Positions 51,908 to 61,436 of a stretch of 64,000 nt of DNA are shown in pieces. The translations under genes were made by a program, and so were the position numbers. The notes under the pieces are model-generated. The model did not search any database. It had not been told where the DNA came from and was given only the letters and a program-made list of their open reading frames with translations. Each line of letters starts with the position of its first letter. The stretch's first letter is position 1. The stretch is taken from positions 3,348,001 through 3,412,000 of the forward strand of contig CBDDPH010000002.1 in NCBI GenBank assembly GCA_965232265.1. Reading direction: 5' to 3'. Source of the stretch: VXRD01 sp965232265 (GTDB taxonomy: Bacteria > Latescibacterota > UBA2968).

Positions 51908-52552
51908 ATGCAACAATCCTATCCCGATCTCGACACATACAAACGGGAAGTCTTCGCCCGCGAAGACGACCTGCTCAAAAACATCATGCCCGACGCTGCC
52001 GAACAGGGTATCCCGCGAATCTCCGTCAGCCCCGAAGCCGGGCAAACCCTGTATTTGCTCGCCAAAACAATCGGCGCAAAAAAAATCCTCGAATTTGGTG
52101 CGCTCGCTGGTTATTCGGGAATCTGGCTCGCCCGCGCACTGCCCGAAGACGGGCAATTCATCACCCTCGAAATTGAACCCAAACACGCCGATGTCACGCG
52201 GCACAATTATGAAAAAGCCGGACTATCCGACCAAACAGACGTGCGATTAGGCGATGGCACAGAACTCATGAAAGGCGCAGCACAAGACGGACCTTTTGAC
52301 CTCATATTCATCGACGCAGACAAAGAAAGCTATCCCAAATATCTCGACTTTGCCCTTGAAAACACCCGCCCGGGCGGACTCATCATCGCCGACAATGCCA
52401 ATGGACACGGACACGCACACCGCGCACTGCCCGAAGGCGATGGTCGCCGCGGCATACAGGACTACAACCGCCGCGTTGCCAACCACCCCAAACTCATCTC
52501 CAACATCATACCCGTAGGCGGCTGGCTCGCTGTCTCACTCGTTCTAAGCTAA
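51908..52552 (+). CDS. SAM-dependent O-methyltransferase (class I, COMT-like family 3)
   Basis: 214 residues. The SAM-binding motif I is KKILEFGALAGYSGIWLA, followed by FITLEIEPKHADVTRHNYEKAG, the motif FDLIFIDADKESYPKYLDFAL with metal-binding Asp, and GGLIIADN with the second metal-site Asp/Asn. This is the catechol-O-methyltransferase-like family, which methylates hydroxyls of small aromatic or polyol compounds with Mg2+. It follows the oxidoreductase by 25 bases with AAGGAT upstream. Confidence 0.92.
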   Translation: MQQSYPDLDTYKREVFAREDDLLKNIMPDAAEQGIPRISVSPEAGQTLYLLAKTIGAKKILEFGALAGYSGIWLARALPEDGQFITLEIEPKHADVTRHNYEKAGLSDQTDVRLGDGTELMKGAAQDGPFDLIFIDADKESYPKYLDFALENTRPGGLIIADNANGHGHAHRALPEGDGRRGIQDYNRRVANHPKLISNIIPVGGWLAVSLVLS

Positions 52553-52907
52553 GTGCATCATGCTGTTCATCTTTGCGGACATCTCATCTACAGTTGTCAT
52601 AATCTTCGTAATTGCGTAACTTTTCTGTAAAGATCAGCGCATGAACGTCACGAATTATTTTGTTACCGTCCTGCTCGAAAAACATCCTGAAACGTTGAGA
52701 AATTTGCGGGCAATTATCGACGCGGTTGACAGTGGAAATACAGAAAATTGACCAATGGCGCAAAGAACATCTACAACCCCGGCTAAAAACTATAGATGTG
52801 TAAAACAATGTCTTAAAATTATTACCGCATCATTCTCGATATTTTTAGACTGCTTGCCCCTTCCTTCACCCTCCTTTATATTTTGAAAAACGACAGAGGT
52901 CGCGTCC
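52553..52907. other. gap with possible tiny ORF and gene remnant
   Basis: 355 bases without a secure gene. Plus strand: a 36-codon frame at 52641-52751 (ATG NVTNYFVTVLLEKHPETLRN-like text) with no clear ribosome site. Minus strand: the frame ending near 52584 reads RFRMFFEQDGNKIIRDVHAL, then IFTEKLRNYEDYDNCR, which has the look of a small conserved protein end, followed in another frame by a short MTTVDEMSAKMNS. These may be remains of a small toxin-antitoxin-like pair. I cannot name it. Confidence 0.3.
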
Positions 52908-53390
52908 ATGGTCTATGAAGCCCAAATCGAAGGCATATTTATCGACCGCCAATTCGAAGAGCCAGTTGTTATGCTCAAACAAAAAGACGGCGACCACCGC
53001 GTGCCAATATGGATTCAAATGGGCGAAATGTTCGCGCTTGCCCTTCAGATTGCAGACGAAAATTTCAAATCGCCGCGGCCATTAGCACACGACCTGATCA
53101 AAACGGTTATTAAAAACCTGCAAGCCAGCGTTCAATACGCGCTCATCACAGACATTATAGACCACGTCTATCGCGCACAATTGCACCTCACCTCCCCCGT
53201 AACCCCTCTGGAATTTGACGCACGCCCCAGCGACGCGATCTTGATGGCACTCAAATTTGACGCGCCGATCTACATGGACGAAAAAGTCATCAAAAAAAGT
53301 GTCGAACTGTCTAAAAACCACTCCCCCGAACGCCTTCAACAGAGACTTCAAAAACTGCGCCCAGAAGATTTTATCAACTTTGTTCAATGA
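52908..53390 (+). CDS. bifunctional nuclease-domain protein (BFN, DUF151)
   Basis: 160 residues. The DUF151/BFN core is clear: AQIEGIFIDRQFEEPVVMLKQKDGDHRVPIWIQMGEMFALALQI, then LDFDARPSDAILMALKF-like text (LEFDARPSDAILMALKFDAPIYMDEKV). The fold is associated with nuclease or regulatory activity and is common in bacteria and plants; its exact job is unclear. Its stop overlaps the start of the next gene by four bases (ATGA), so the two are coupled. No ribosome site stands out. Confidence 0.88.
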   Translation: MVYEAQIEGIFIDRQFEEPVVMLKQKDGDHRVPIWIQMGEMFALALQIADENFKSPRPLAHDLIKTVIKNLQASVQYALITDIIDHVYRAQLHLTSPVTPLEFDARPSDAILMALKFDAPIYMDEKVIKKSVELSKNHSPERLQQRLQKLRPEDFINFVQ

Positions 53391-55252
53391 AAACATTATC
53401 CACACTCCTGCTTCTCCTCCTCTTCTCCGCCCAGATATCGGGTGAGATATTCAACCCGCAAGCGGAAACGCTCTTCCAACGCGCACTCTCCGATTATAAC
53501 CAGAATAAAATATCAGATGCTCGAGACGGGTTTATAGAACTCATCGAACAGCACCCCCCCAATCAGCGCACCTCTGCCGCGAGATTCATGCTGGCAAAAT
53601 CGCACTACAAACTCAAAGCTTATAATCTGGCGCTGACCGAGGCCATCGTGCTTCAACGCCACTACCCGCGCAGCCGATACATTTCCGAAACCGACCTGAT
53701 CATTGGCGACTGTTATTTTTATCAGCACCAGATTTACAACGCCGCCACACAATATGTACGCGTACTCACCAGCCGCGCAGACATACGCACCAAAGCGCGT
53801 GCTGCCGACCGCCTGGGCCAACTATCGGGCAGCGAAAAACTACCCGATAGCGAGGTCGAAAATCTAAAAACCGACTTTAATCGCGCCATCATTGACGAAG
53901 CCATTGCCTTTGGCAAAGCGCACTGGCACATCAAACTCGGCGATCTGGAAAAGGGCAACAAACACCTGACCCTCTTCCTCAATCACCATCCAACTGGGCA
54001 ATTCGCCGCGCTCGCACGCGAGATCATCACCCCCGAACGCACATCGCTTCAACCCACGCCAGTGCCCCAAAACGCACGCTATAAAATCGGCGTCATCGCC
54101 CCATTGGGCACCCCGAGCGGTGAAGACCTTCGCAACGGCATCACCCTTGCAAGAGACCGCAACCCCCTCGCATCTCACGCCCAGGTCGAACTGATATTTG
54201 AAGACTCCGAAGGCGACCCCATTCGCGCAGCGCGCGCGGCACAACGTCTGGTTGAAGAACGCGAGGTGCTCGCCATCATCGGCGCACTCACAAGCACCGT
54301 AACCACGCCTATCGCAACTATGCTAAGTGCCCAAAAAGTGCCCCTCGTGGCTCCAACAGCCTCAGACGACGGCATTGCATCCCTCAGTCCCTACATCTTT
54401 CAGGTCAATGCGACGCCGGGCGCGCAGGGCAGGCGCATTGCAGAACACGCCGTGAATAAACAGGGGTTGCGAACGCTGGCCTCACTCGCGTCTCGAGATG
54501 ACTACGGCCGGCGCATCGCCCGCGAATTTGCCACAAGAGCCGAAGACCTCGGCGCCGAAGTGCTCATTCAAGAATGGTACGAACCGGGCACTACGGATTA
54601 TCGCCGCCAATTTGAACGCATACGCATCGCGGGACTGGCACTTCAAGCACCCGACGATCTCGCTTCGGAAATTGACTCCTTAATCCTCGGCAACATACGC
54701 GTCGCCCCACCACCACCCGTCTTCGTTGACCCCGACACCGTACAACTCGAAGTCGTCGAAGCCCTGGACGGCATCCTCATTGCCGGTGGCGCAGAGGACA
54801 TCTTACTCATCGCCCCCCAATTTCACTCTGCCCTCGTCTCTGCCCAGGTGCTCGGCAGCGATGGTTGGAACCACGATGAAGTGGCTCGCGACGGCGGCAA
54901 TTATGTAGATGGCACTATTTTTGTCGCAAAATACTACGACAGAAGCCCTCTCGAATCCGTGCAAAATTTCGTCAACGCCTACCGCTCGCGCTTCGGCAAA
55001 GAACAAAATATCATCGCCGCCCTCGGCTACGACGCCATGCTATCCATCCTTCACGGCATAAATGCGGGCGGCACCACCCGAGACCGCTTGCGAGAGCACC
55101 TTGAAACCCTCACAGATGTACCCGGCGCAACCGGCCAAATATCCTTTGGCAAGAGCCATCGGGAAAATGCCTGGATGTATATGCTCACCATCCGAAATCG
55201 CAAAATAGAACCGTATAACAATCCGCAGATGGACGCAGATGGACACAGATAA
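53387..55252 (+). CDS. periplasmic type I binding protein with N-terminal TPR repeats (LivK/LpoA-like)
   Basis: 621 residues. A signal peptide (KTLSTLLLLLLFSAQISG, 2-19) is followed by several tetratricopeptide-like repeats (LFQRALSDYNQNKISDARDGF; LAKSHYKLKAYNLALTEA). From about residue 225 a leucine/isoleucine/valine-binding-type domain begins: YKIGVIAPLGTPSGEDLRNGITLA, EVLAIIGALTSTVTTPIATM and APTASDDGIASL. This TPR plus binding-domain order resembles LpoA-like or ABC-type receptors in the envelope. No ABC permease is adjacent, so a sensory or structural role is more likely than import. Coupled to the BFN gene. Confidence 0.87.
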   Translation: MKTLSTLLLLLLFSAQISGEIFNPQAETLFQRALSDYNQNKISDARDGFIELIEQHPPNQRTSAARFMLAKSHYKLKAYNLALTEAIVLQRHYPRSRYISETDLIIGDCYFYQHQIYNAATQYVRVLTSRADIRTKARAADRLGQLSGSEKLPDSEVENLKTDFNRAIIDEAIAFGKAHWHIKLGDLEKGNKHLTLFLNHHPTGQFAALAREIITPERTSLQPTPVPQNARYKIGVIAPLGTPSGEDLRNGITLARDRNPLASHAQVELIFEDSEGDPIRAARAAQRLVEEREVLAIIGALTSTVTTPIATMLSAQKVPLVAPTASDDGIASLSPYIFQVNATPGAQGRRIAEHAVNKQGLRTLASLASRDDYGRRIAREFATRAEDLGAEVLIQEWYEPGTTDYRRQFERIRIAGLALQAPDDLASEIDSLILGNIRVAPPPPVFVDPDTVQLEVVEALDGILIAGGAEDILLIAPQFHSALVSAQVLGSDGWNHDEVARDGGNYVDGTIFVAKYYDRSPLESVQNFVNAYRSRFGKEQNIIAALGYDAMLSILHGINAGGTTRDRLREHLETLTDVPGATGQISFGKSHRENAWMYMLTIRNRKIEPYNNPQMDADGHR

Positions 55253-55390
55253 AAAAGAGGGACTGGTTGGAGGTTTCTCAATTTTTAATTTTTAATTTTT
55301 AATTCTTCTGGCACGCCGTTTGCACAAGGTCTATTGCAGTAATAAAGCAACCTACTGTAAATACAGACCTTTAGACCGCAAACGCGCCCA

Positions 55391-57140
55391 ATGTCAGAAC
55401 ATATCTTTCAATTCCGCACGCTCGCATGGCACATTGTGTTCACCCTGTGCCTCCCTGCGCTCCTATTCGCGCAAGTGCCCGTTGTCCATACCGAAAGCGA
55501 AGCAGAAGCATTTAACGACTTGTTGCGCGACCTCGAAGGCATAAGCCTCGATCTCAACCGCGCAAGTGCGAAAGACCTGCACATTTTGCCCGGTATGACC
55601 CCAGAACTCGCCCGACAAATCATCGCCCATCGCCCCTATCGCACCCTCGAAGAACTCGCCCAGGTGCAGGGCTTATCAGAAGAACACATCGACCTCATCG
55701 CGCCCTATTTGTCCATCGCGCCATCGCGCCCCTGGCGTCTGCAATACACATCCCGCGTCACGCGCCCATCCAAACGCGCCAATAGCTTTGGCGACATGCG
55801 TCTCTATCAACGCCTCCAAATCGCCTCGCCCACCCGTCTCTCTGCCTTTTTTCTCACCGAACGCGACCCAGAAGAACCGACCCTTACCGATTACGTCACC
55901 GGCTATATCGCCCTGCCCCTTTCGCACGTCAACATCATCCTGGGCGATGTGCGTCCCGAATGGGGACAGGGATTGCTCTTTTCACGCCGCACCCGCAACG
56001 CGACCGGCCTGAGCTATGCACGCGCCCGCAATGCCACGCAATCGGGCAACCGCACCAGCATCGAACACGGCGCTCTGCGCGGCATTTACCTGAGCGGCTC
56101 ACACACACACCTGTCCTGGAACTTAATGCATGGGCGAATGACATGGGATGCGACCTTTGGCTCTGACACGCGCATCTACACCAGCGGCCTTCACGACACC
56201 GAAACCTCGCAAGCGCGCAAAAACGCGCTGCGCGAACGCCTCACAGGCGCAAACATAACCATTGGCACCTCAGAAAAACACGTCGGCCTGACCATCCTCA
56301 ACGCGGCCTTTTCACCCGTCGCATCCGACACAGTTGGAGAATCCGCAGTACCGCGCACAGCTCACGCAGGCATGTTACTCAGCCTCAACGCCCGCTACCG
56401 CGCCGACCACATCTCCCTGTTTGGCGAAATAGCTCCCAGCGCTTTTATAACTGGCCTCGTCGCTGGCACGTCCACCCTGCGTCTCCACCTCATCGGCAGA
56501 CGTTATGGTGCCAGTTTCCACAGCTTGCACGGCGCGCCTTATGCCGCATATAGCTCTCCCCCGAACAACGAATGGGGCGCATTCTTTCGGCCTGACCTGG
56601 CGTGCATCAAAACGCCAACGCCTCGAAATCGCCCTCGACCGTCACGGCCAGCTCATGCCGGAGAAAAGCGCACTGCCAAAACGAGGCACCCGCCTGCGCC
56701 TCAATTTTAACTACCGCTTCGGCAAAGGGTTTTCTACACGCCTAACAGCCGATGCCAGAAGCGCGACAAATCGCGTACCCCGCCAAAGCCTTCGCCTTTC
56801 GCTCATCTACAAACGCCCCACCCGCGCCATGACCGCCTGGCTCCAACGCGCCCACGCCGGTACATCGGGCAACGCCGCTGGACTTCGTCTCCAACTCGGC
56901 AAATCAACGGGCTTTTCCCTCGCACTATGGGCCACCCACCACAAAATCTCATCCTACAACGCGCGTATCTACGACATTGAACCCGATGTCTGGGGCGGCA
57001 TACGCCTGCTCACCCTCTCGGGAGACGGCACCAATCGCGGCCTGCGCCTCACCTGGGCAACCGCACATTTCCGTCTGGCAGTTCGCTACAGCCACCACCG
57101 CGCCTCCTCTTGGTCGGCGCAACTCGACCTCAAACGTTAG
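55391..57140 (+). pseudogene. helix-hairpin-helix/outer-membrane barrel-like protein, one frameshift
   Basis: Frame 1 (55391-~56585) has a signal-like start (IVFTLCLPALLFAQ) and a ComEA-like helix-hairpin-helix domain (LNRASAKDLHILPGMTPELA; YRTLEELAQVQGLSEEHIDL), then alternating polar/hydrophobic strands typical of a beta-barrel. The text then degenerates, while the next frame continues GLTWRASKRQRLEIALDRHG and more barrel-like strands to 57140. Restored, the protein is about 580 residues. One base is gained or lost near 56582-56590, at ATTCTTTCGG. It may be a sequencing error, as neighbours show similar single breaks. Function unknown; possibly a DNA- or secretion-related outer-membrane protein. 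Confidence 0.75.
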
Positions 57141-57204
57141 AGAAGTTTGAGGTTTGAAGTAAGAAAACCCCGCCCAATCCCCAATCCCTCTCTAATCCCT
57201 CTTT

Positions 57205-57234
57205 TTCATCTGCGTTCATCTGCGTTCATCTGCG
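57205..57234. repeat. 10-base tandem repeat (TTCATCTGCG x3)
   Basis: Three perfect copies in the 279-base gap before the LRR gene. Together with the unrelated-sequence 10-base tandem at 26098 it suggests a common mechanism for short repeats in gene gaps. Confidence 0.8.
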
Positions 57235-57419
57235 GATCACCCTTCACACTTTTTATTGGATAATCAAACGCTTCCATGTTATCATGCTTCTGATTAGAGC
57301 ACAGAATAACACGTACCAGAAAGGAGGAACCCACAGGTAAGCTATCGTTTCACATGTGCTCAGTATTTCATCCATTCAAACTTTCCGTACCTCATTCACC
57401 CCCTTATGGAGGAAAAACC

Positions 57420-58198
57420 ATGAAGTCTCGACATCTCCCCTTGATCCTCGCACTCCTCATCGCATTGCAGCTTATGGCGCGAGTGACGCGGGCCACCACC
57501 TGAAGAGCGAGCAAAAAAGCGAAAGCGCGGAACAAAAGGCCAAGCCCAAAGCAGTGACCATCACCGACGCCAATCTGCGTGCGGTTATTGCGGATTCCCT
57601 GAACAAGGCGAGCGATGCGGCGATCACCACGGCTGACATGGCAAAATTGCGGCGCCTTGTCGCTACAAATGCAAACATCAGCGATTTGAGCGGACTCGAG
57701 CATGCAAAAAATTTGCAAGTACTGAATCTCGGTCAGGCGCGCGTGGAAAATAAGGCAGTCAACAGCAACGCCATCTCAGACCTCTCAGCACTTGCCGGCT
57801 TGAAAAAGCTGAGAACGCTAAATCTTACCCGCAACAATGTGTCCGACGTCTCGGCACTTGCTAAATTAACCAACCTGAGGTCGCTGAATCTCAATCTGAA
57901 CCGCAACATCTCTGATATTTCAGCACTATCGGGCTTGACCAAACTGAGAACGCTGAATCTCTCTGGCAACAAAGTCGCCGATATTTCGGCAGTATCGGGG
58001 ATGGCGGAGTTGAAAACCCTGAACCTCGCCAACAACAAAGTCGCCGATATCGCACCGGCCGCTGGCCTGGCCAATCTGGCAACGCTGAATATCAGGCGCA
58101 ACGCCCTGAACGAGGCATCGATGAAGACGCATGTTGCCGCCTTAAAAGAAAAAGGCGTTAAGGTGAACATGGACACCACGGAAAAAACGGACAGCTAA
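57420..58198 (+). CDS. leucine-rich repeat exported protein, apparent frameshift in its signal peptide
   Basis: ATG 57420 has a perfect GGAGG eight bases upstream and encodes a signal peptide (MKSRHLPLILALLIALQLMA), but that frame stops at 57500. The main protein continues one phase away from about 57465-57480 (YGASDAGHHLKSEQKSESAEQ). The body is ~230 residues: a linker, TITDANLRAVIADSL (a common LRR cap), then about seven 22-residue repeats of the form L-x-x-L-x-x-LNL-x-x-N-x-x-x-D-I/V-S. This is the internalin-like/SDS22-like type, usually a binding surface outside the cell. The break is probably a single-base indel; the protein may otherwise be intact. Confidence 0.8.
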
Positions 58199-58226
58199 TA
58201 AACGCCTGCACTCAGGCCATAACCAA

Positions 58227-58265
58227 ACGAGTTCGCTCGGTAGGGCTGGGCGAACTCGTCGTCGT
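58227..58265 (+). terminator. hairpin after the LRR gene
   Basis: Perfect arms ACGAGTTCGC and GCGAACTCGT around a 13-base loop, 28 bases after the LRR stop; a short GTTAAAA follows instead of a strong T-run. A terminator or leader hairpin of the next gene. Confidence 0.5.
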
Positions 58266-58277
58266 TAAAAACACATT

Positions 58278-60100
58278 ATGAAATCAATCACGGCAATAAT
58301 AATCATTCTCATGCTGAGTACCCAAACACACCCAGAAGCATTCACACCCCCGGATAAGGATCAGATTCTGACGACCCTGAAAACCGGCCATCCGCGTCTG
58401 ATGATGGATGCAAACACCCTCGCGCGCATCAAAGCGCAAATCGCTCGAGATACGGTCGCCGCAAAAATCTACCGCAGGGTCAAGCGAGAAACTCAAAAAA
58501 TACTCGCGCAAAAACCATCGGAATACAGCATCCCGGATGGAAGACGGTTGCTCTCCACCAGCCGTCGCGTCAAAGAGCGCGTGCGACAACTCGCCTTTGT
58601 CTATCTCATGGAAGGCGAAAAACCCTATTTAGAACGCGCCTGGGCCGAACTCGAATCCGCGGCGCGATTTAAAGACTGGAATCCCGATCACTTTCTCGAC
58701 ACCGCAGAAATGACCTATGCCTTTGCCGTTGGATACGACTGGTTATACGACCATTGGACAGAAGACCAGCGTCACATCCTCCGCAACGCCATCGTGGAAA
58801 AGGGGCTCAAACCCGGCTTAAAAGGCTATCGCGAAAACGCCTGGTGGGCGCGCAGTCACAACAACTGGAACCAGGTCTGCAACGGTGGGCTTGGCATGGG
58901 CGCGCTCGTACTCGCCGACGTAGAACCCGAACTCGCCAGCGAAATTCTCCACGCGGGCATCAAAGGCATTCCCCTGTCGATGAATTTCTACGCCCCGGAT
59001 GGCGCGGGTATCGAAGGCGTGACCTATTGGGATTATGGCGCGCGCTACAACGTGCTCTTCTTATCCAGCCTGTTCAGCGCACTCGGCACGGATTTTGATC
59101 TCACAGCCATACCCGGGTTCAAAGAAAGCGGGGATTATCAGATTTACATCTCGGGCGCAGATCGCTACAGTTTTGACTTTGCCGATTGCGGGTTGCGGCG
59201 CGTGAGTTCCCCCATGCACTTCTGGATGGGCAAGCACTACGGCATACAACACTATAGCTGGTTCCGCTACGATACGCTCAGGCAATACGGCAGGGGAACA
59301 GTGCTCGACTTGCTGTGGTTCGACGACCGCGCCAAAGACTTCGATCCCAGCACCTTGCCCCTCGACAAACACTTTCGCAAAGCCGATGTCGCCACCTTGC
59401 GTTCTTCCTGGACCGACCCCAATGCCCTCGTGCTGGGCATTCAGGCCGGCGGCAATTACAATCTGGGCATGCACCGGCACCTGGATCAGGGCACGTTCAT
59501 CCTCGAAGCACTCGGCGAGCGCTGGGCCATCGACTCGGGCACGGAACGCGAAACCTATCAAAGACCCATCGCAACAAACGCCAACGGTGGGAATTTTACC
59601 GCATCCGCGCCGAAGGCCACAACACCCTCGTCTTTAATCCCGCCAATGGTGCAGATCAAAACCCCAAAGCCGAATGTCCCATCACCACCTTCAACGCCGC
59701 GCCCAATCGCGCAACAGCTGTTCTCGACCTCACCGATGTTTATGCCGATGATGTGACACACGCGCAGCGCACCTTTGAGATAATAGACCGTAATCATGTC
59801 GTAATCACCGACGACCTCGAAGCCAAATCCCCGTCTGAACTCTGGTGGTTCATGCACACGAGAGCCAGTGTCAAACTCAGCGGTCAAACCGCCCTTCTAA
59901 CGCGCAGGGGCAAACATCTCAAAGCGGAAATTTTATCGCCATCCGACGCCGTATTCACAGTCCTCGACGCAACCCCTTTGCCCACCTCCCCCACGCCCGA
60001 ACAAGCCGATAACAAGGGCCGCAGAAAACTGGCGATCCACTTCACAGACGCCACAAATCTGAAAATCAAAGTGAAACTCACGCCAGAGGTAAGCCCATAA
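58278..60100 (+). pseudogene. heparinase II/III-like polysaccharide lyase, one frameshift
   Basis: Frame 1 (58278-~59585) begins with a signal peptide (ITAIIIILMLSTQTHPEA) and has a helical toroid: SHNNWNQVCNGGLGMGALVLADV, EGVTYWDYGARYNVLFLSSL and NLGMHRHLDQGTFILEALGERWAIDSGTERETYQ, the typical heparinase II/III-like layout with Asn, Tyr and His that form the active site. The beta-sheet domain continues in the next frame: RWEFYRIRAEGHNTLVFNP to the stop at 60100. One base is missing near 59583-59590. Restored size ~607 residues. It would cleave uronate-containing polysaccharide outside the cytoplasm. If the indel is artefactual, the gene is functional. Confidence 0.82.
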
Positions 60101-60194
60101 GCCTGTGCTGTGTGCAACTTTGCTCTTTCCACGTTCTTATTTCTTCTTTAAATTTCCCCTATCCTCTCCCTCCCCCATAATCACCACTCTTGCT

Positions 60195-61436
60195 ATGTCC
60201 ATCAAATTTCTACACGTTGCCGACACCCATATTGGCGTTGAAAACTACGGCCGCCTCGATTCGGCTACCGGTCTTCACACGCGCTTGCAAGACTTTATCA
60301 AAAGTCTGCGATTTGCATTTGAAGAAGCAATTAAAGAAGAGGTCGATCTCGTCATCTTCGCCGGTGACGCCTATCGCTCCTGCGACCCCACGCCTACGCA
60401 CCAGCGCGAATTTGCATCCCTCATTCACATGCTCAGCGCCCGCGACATTCCCATCGTCATGATCACCGGCAACCACGACAGCCCCGTATCCTATGGCAAA
60501 GCCTCATCCGTTGACATCTTTGGCACACTGGGCACCAGAGGCGTTTACATTGCCTCTGAAGACCGCCTCATCGACATTGACACAAAATCAGGACCCATTC
60601 AAGTCGCCTGCTTGCCCTGGCTACACCGCAGCCGCCTGTTGACCCAGGGGCCCTATCACAACCTGTCGCAAGAAGAAGTCGTGAAAAAACTTCAAGACCT
60701 GGGTGCCCTCCTGATTGACCGTCTCGCCGCGCAGGTCAAGCCCGATATCCCCGCCGTTCTCGCGGGCCATCTCGCCGCTGCCAACGCCACCTTGTCCGGC
60801 TCTGAACAAACCGCAATAATCGGGCGCGATCCCGTTTTTCTTACCAGCACACTCGCCAACTCCGCCTTTGACTACGTCGCGCTGGGCCACATCCACAAAT
60901 TTCAGGACCTCAACCTCAATGCCCAACCCCCTGTCGTGTATTCCGGCAGCATTGAACGCATTGATTTTGGCGAAGAGCGGGAAACCAAAGGCGTCGTCAT
61001 GGTCACAATAGAGACTCAGGAGACAAAGCGGAAGACATCTTACAAATTTGTGAACACACCAGCCCGTCCCTTTTGCACGATATCGGTTGACATCGACCCA
61101 GATCAGGACCCCACAACAGCCATACGCGAAGCCATTGGCAAACACACCCTGACCAATGCCATTGTGCGCGTCATCTACGATTTGCCCGGCGACCGCACAG
61201 ACACCGTTGACCTCAAAGCCATCAAAAACGCGCTCAAAGACGCATTCATGATCGCCAGCATCGCGCCCAAACCCAGGGCACAAAAACACCGGCGCATGGT
61301 CAACATTTCAGAAGAAATGGGCACAAAAGACGCGCTCCACGCATACTTGCAAAATCGCCCTGACCTCAAAGACCTCGAAAAAGACCTTCAGAATTACGGC
61401 GCGCAACTCGAAGCAGAACTCAGAGGTAGCGAATGA
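60195..61436 (+). CDS. sbcD: SbcD/Mre11-like DNA repair nuclease subunit
   Basis: 413 residues from ATG 60195 (weak ribosome site; the frame is open upstream to 60105). Calcineurin-like phosphoesterase motifs are in order: FLHVADTHIG (Asp/His), VIFAGDAYRS (Asp), MITGNHDSP (Asn-His-Asp), and later AGHLAAAN and LGHIHKFQ, binding two Mn2+ ions. With SbcC it forms a nuclease that opens hairpins and trims DNA ends. It overlaps sbcC by four bases (ATGA). Confidence 0.93.
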   Translation: MSIKFLHVADTHIGVENYGRLDSATGLHTRLQDFIKSLRFAFEEAIKEEVDLVIFAGDAYRSCDPTPTHQREFASLIHMLSARDIPIVMITGNHDSPVSYGKASSVDIFGTLGTRGVYIASEDRLIDIDTKSGPIQVACLPWLHRSRLLTQGPYHNLSQEEVVKKLQDLGALLIDRLAAQVKPDIPAVLAGHLAAANATLSGSEQTAIIGRDPVFLTSTLANSAFDYVALGHIHKFQDLNLNAQPPVVYSGSIERIDFGEERETKGVVMVTIETQETKRKTSYKFVNTPARPFCTISVDIDPDQDPTTAIREAIGKHTLTNAIVRVIYDLPGDRTDTVDLKAIKNALKDAFMIASIAPKPRAQKHRRMVNISEEMGTKDALHAYLQNRPDLKDLEKDLQNYGAQLEAELRGSE

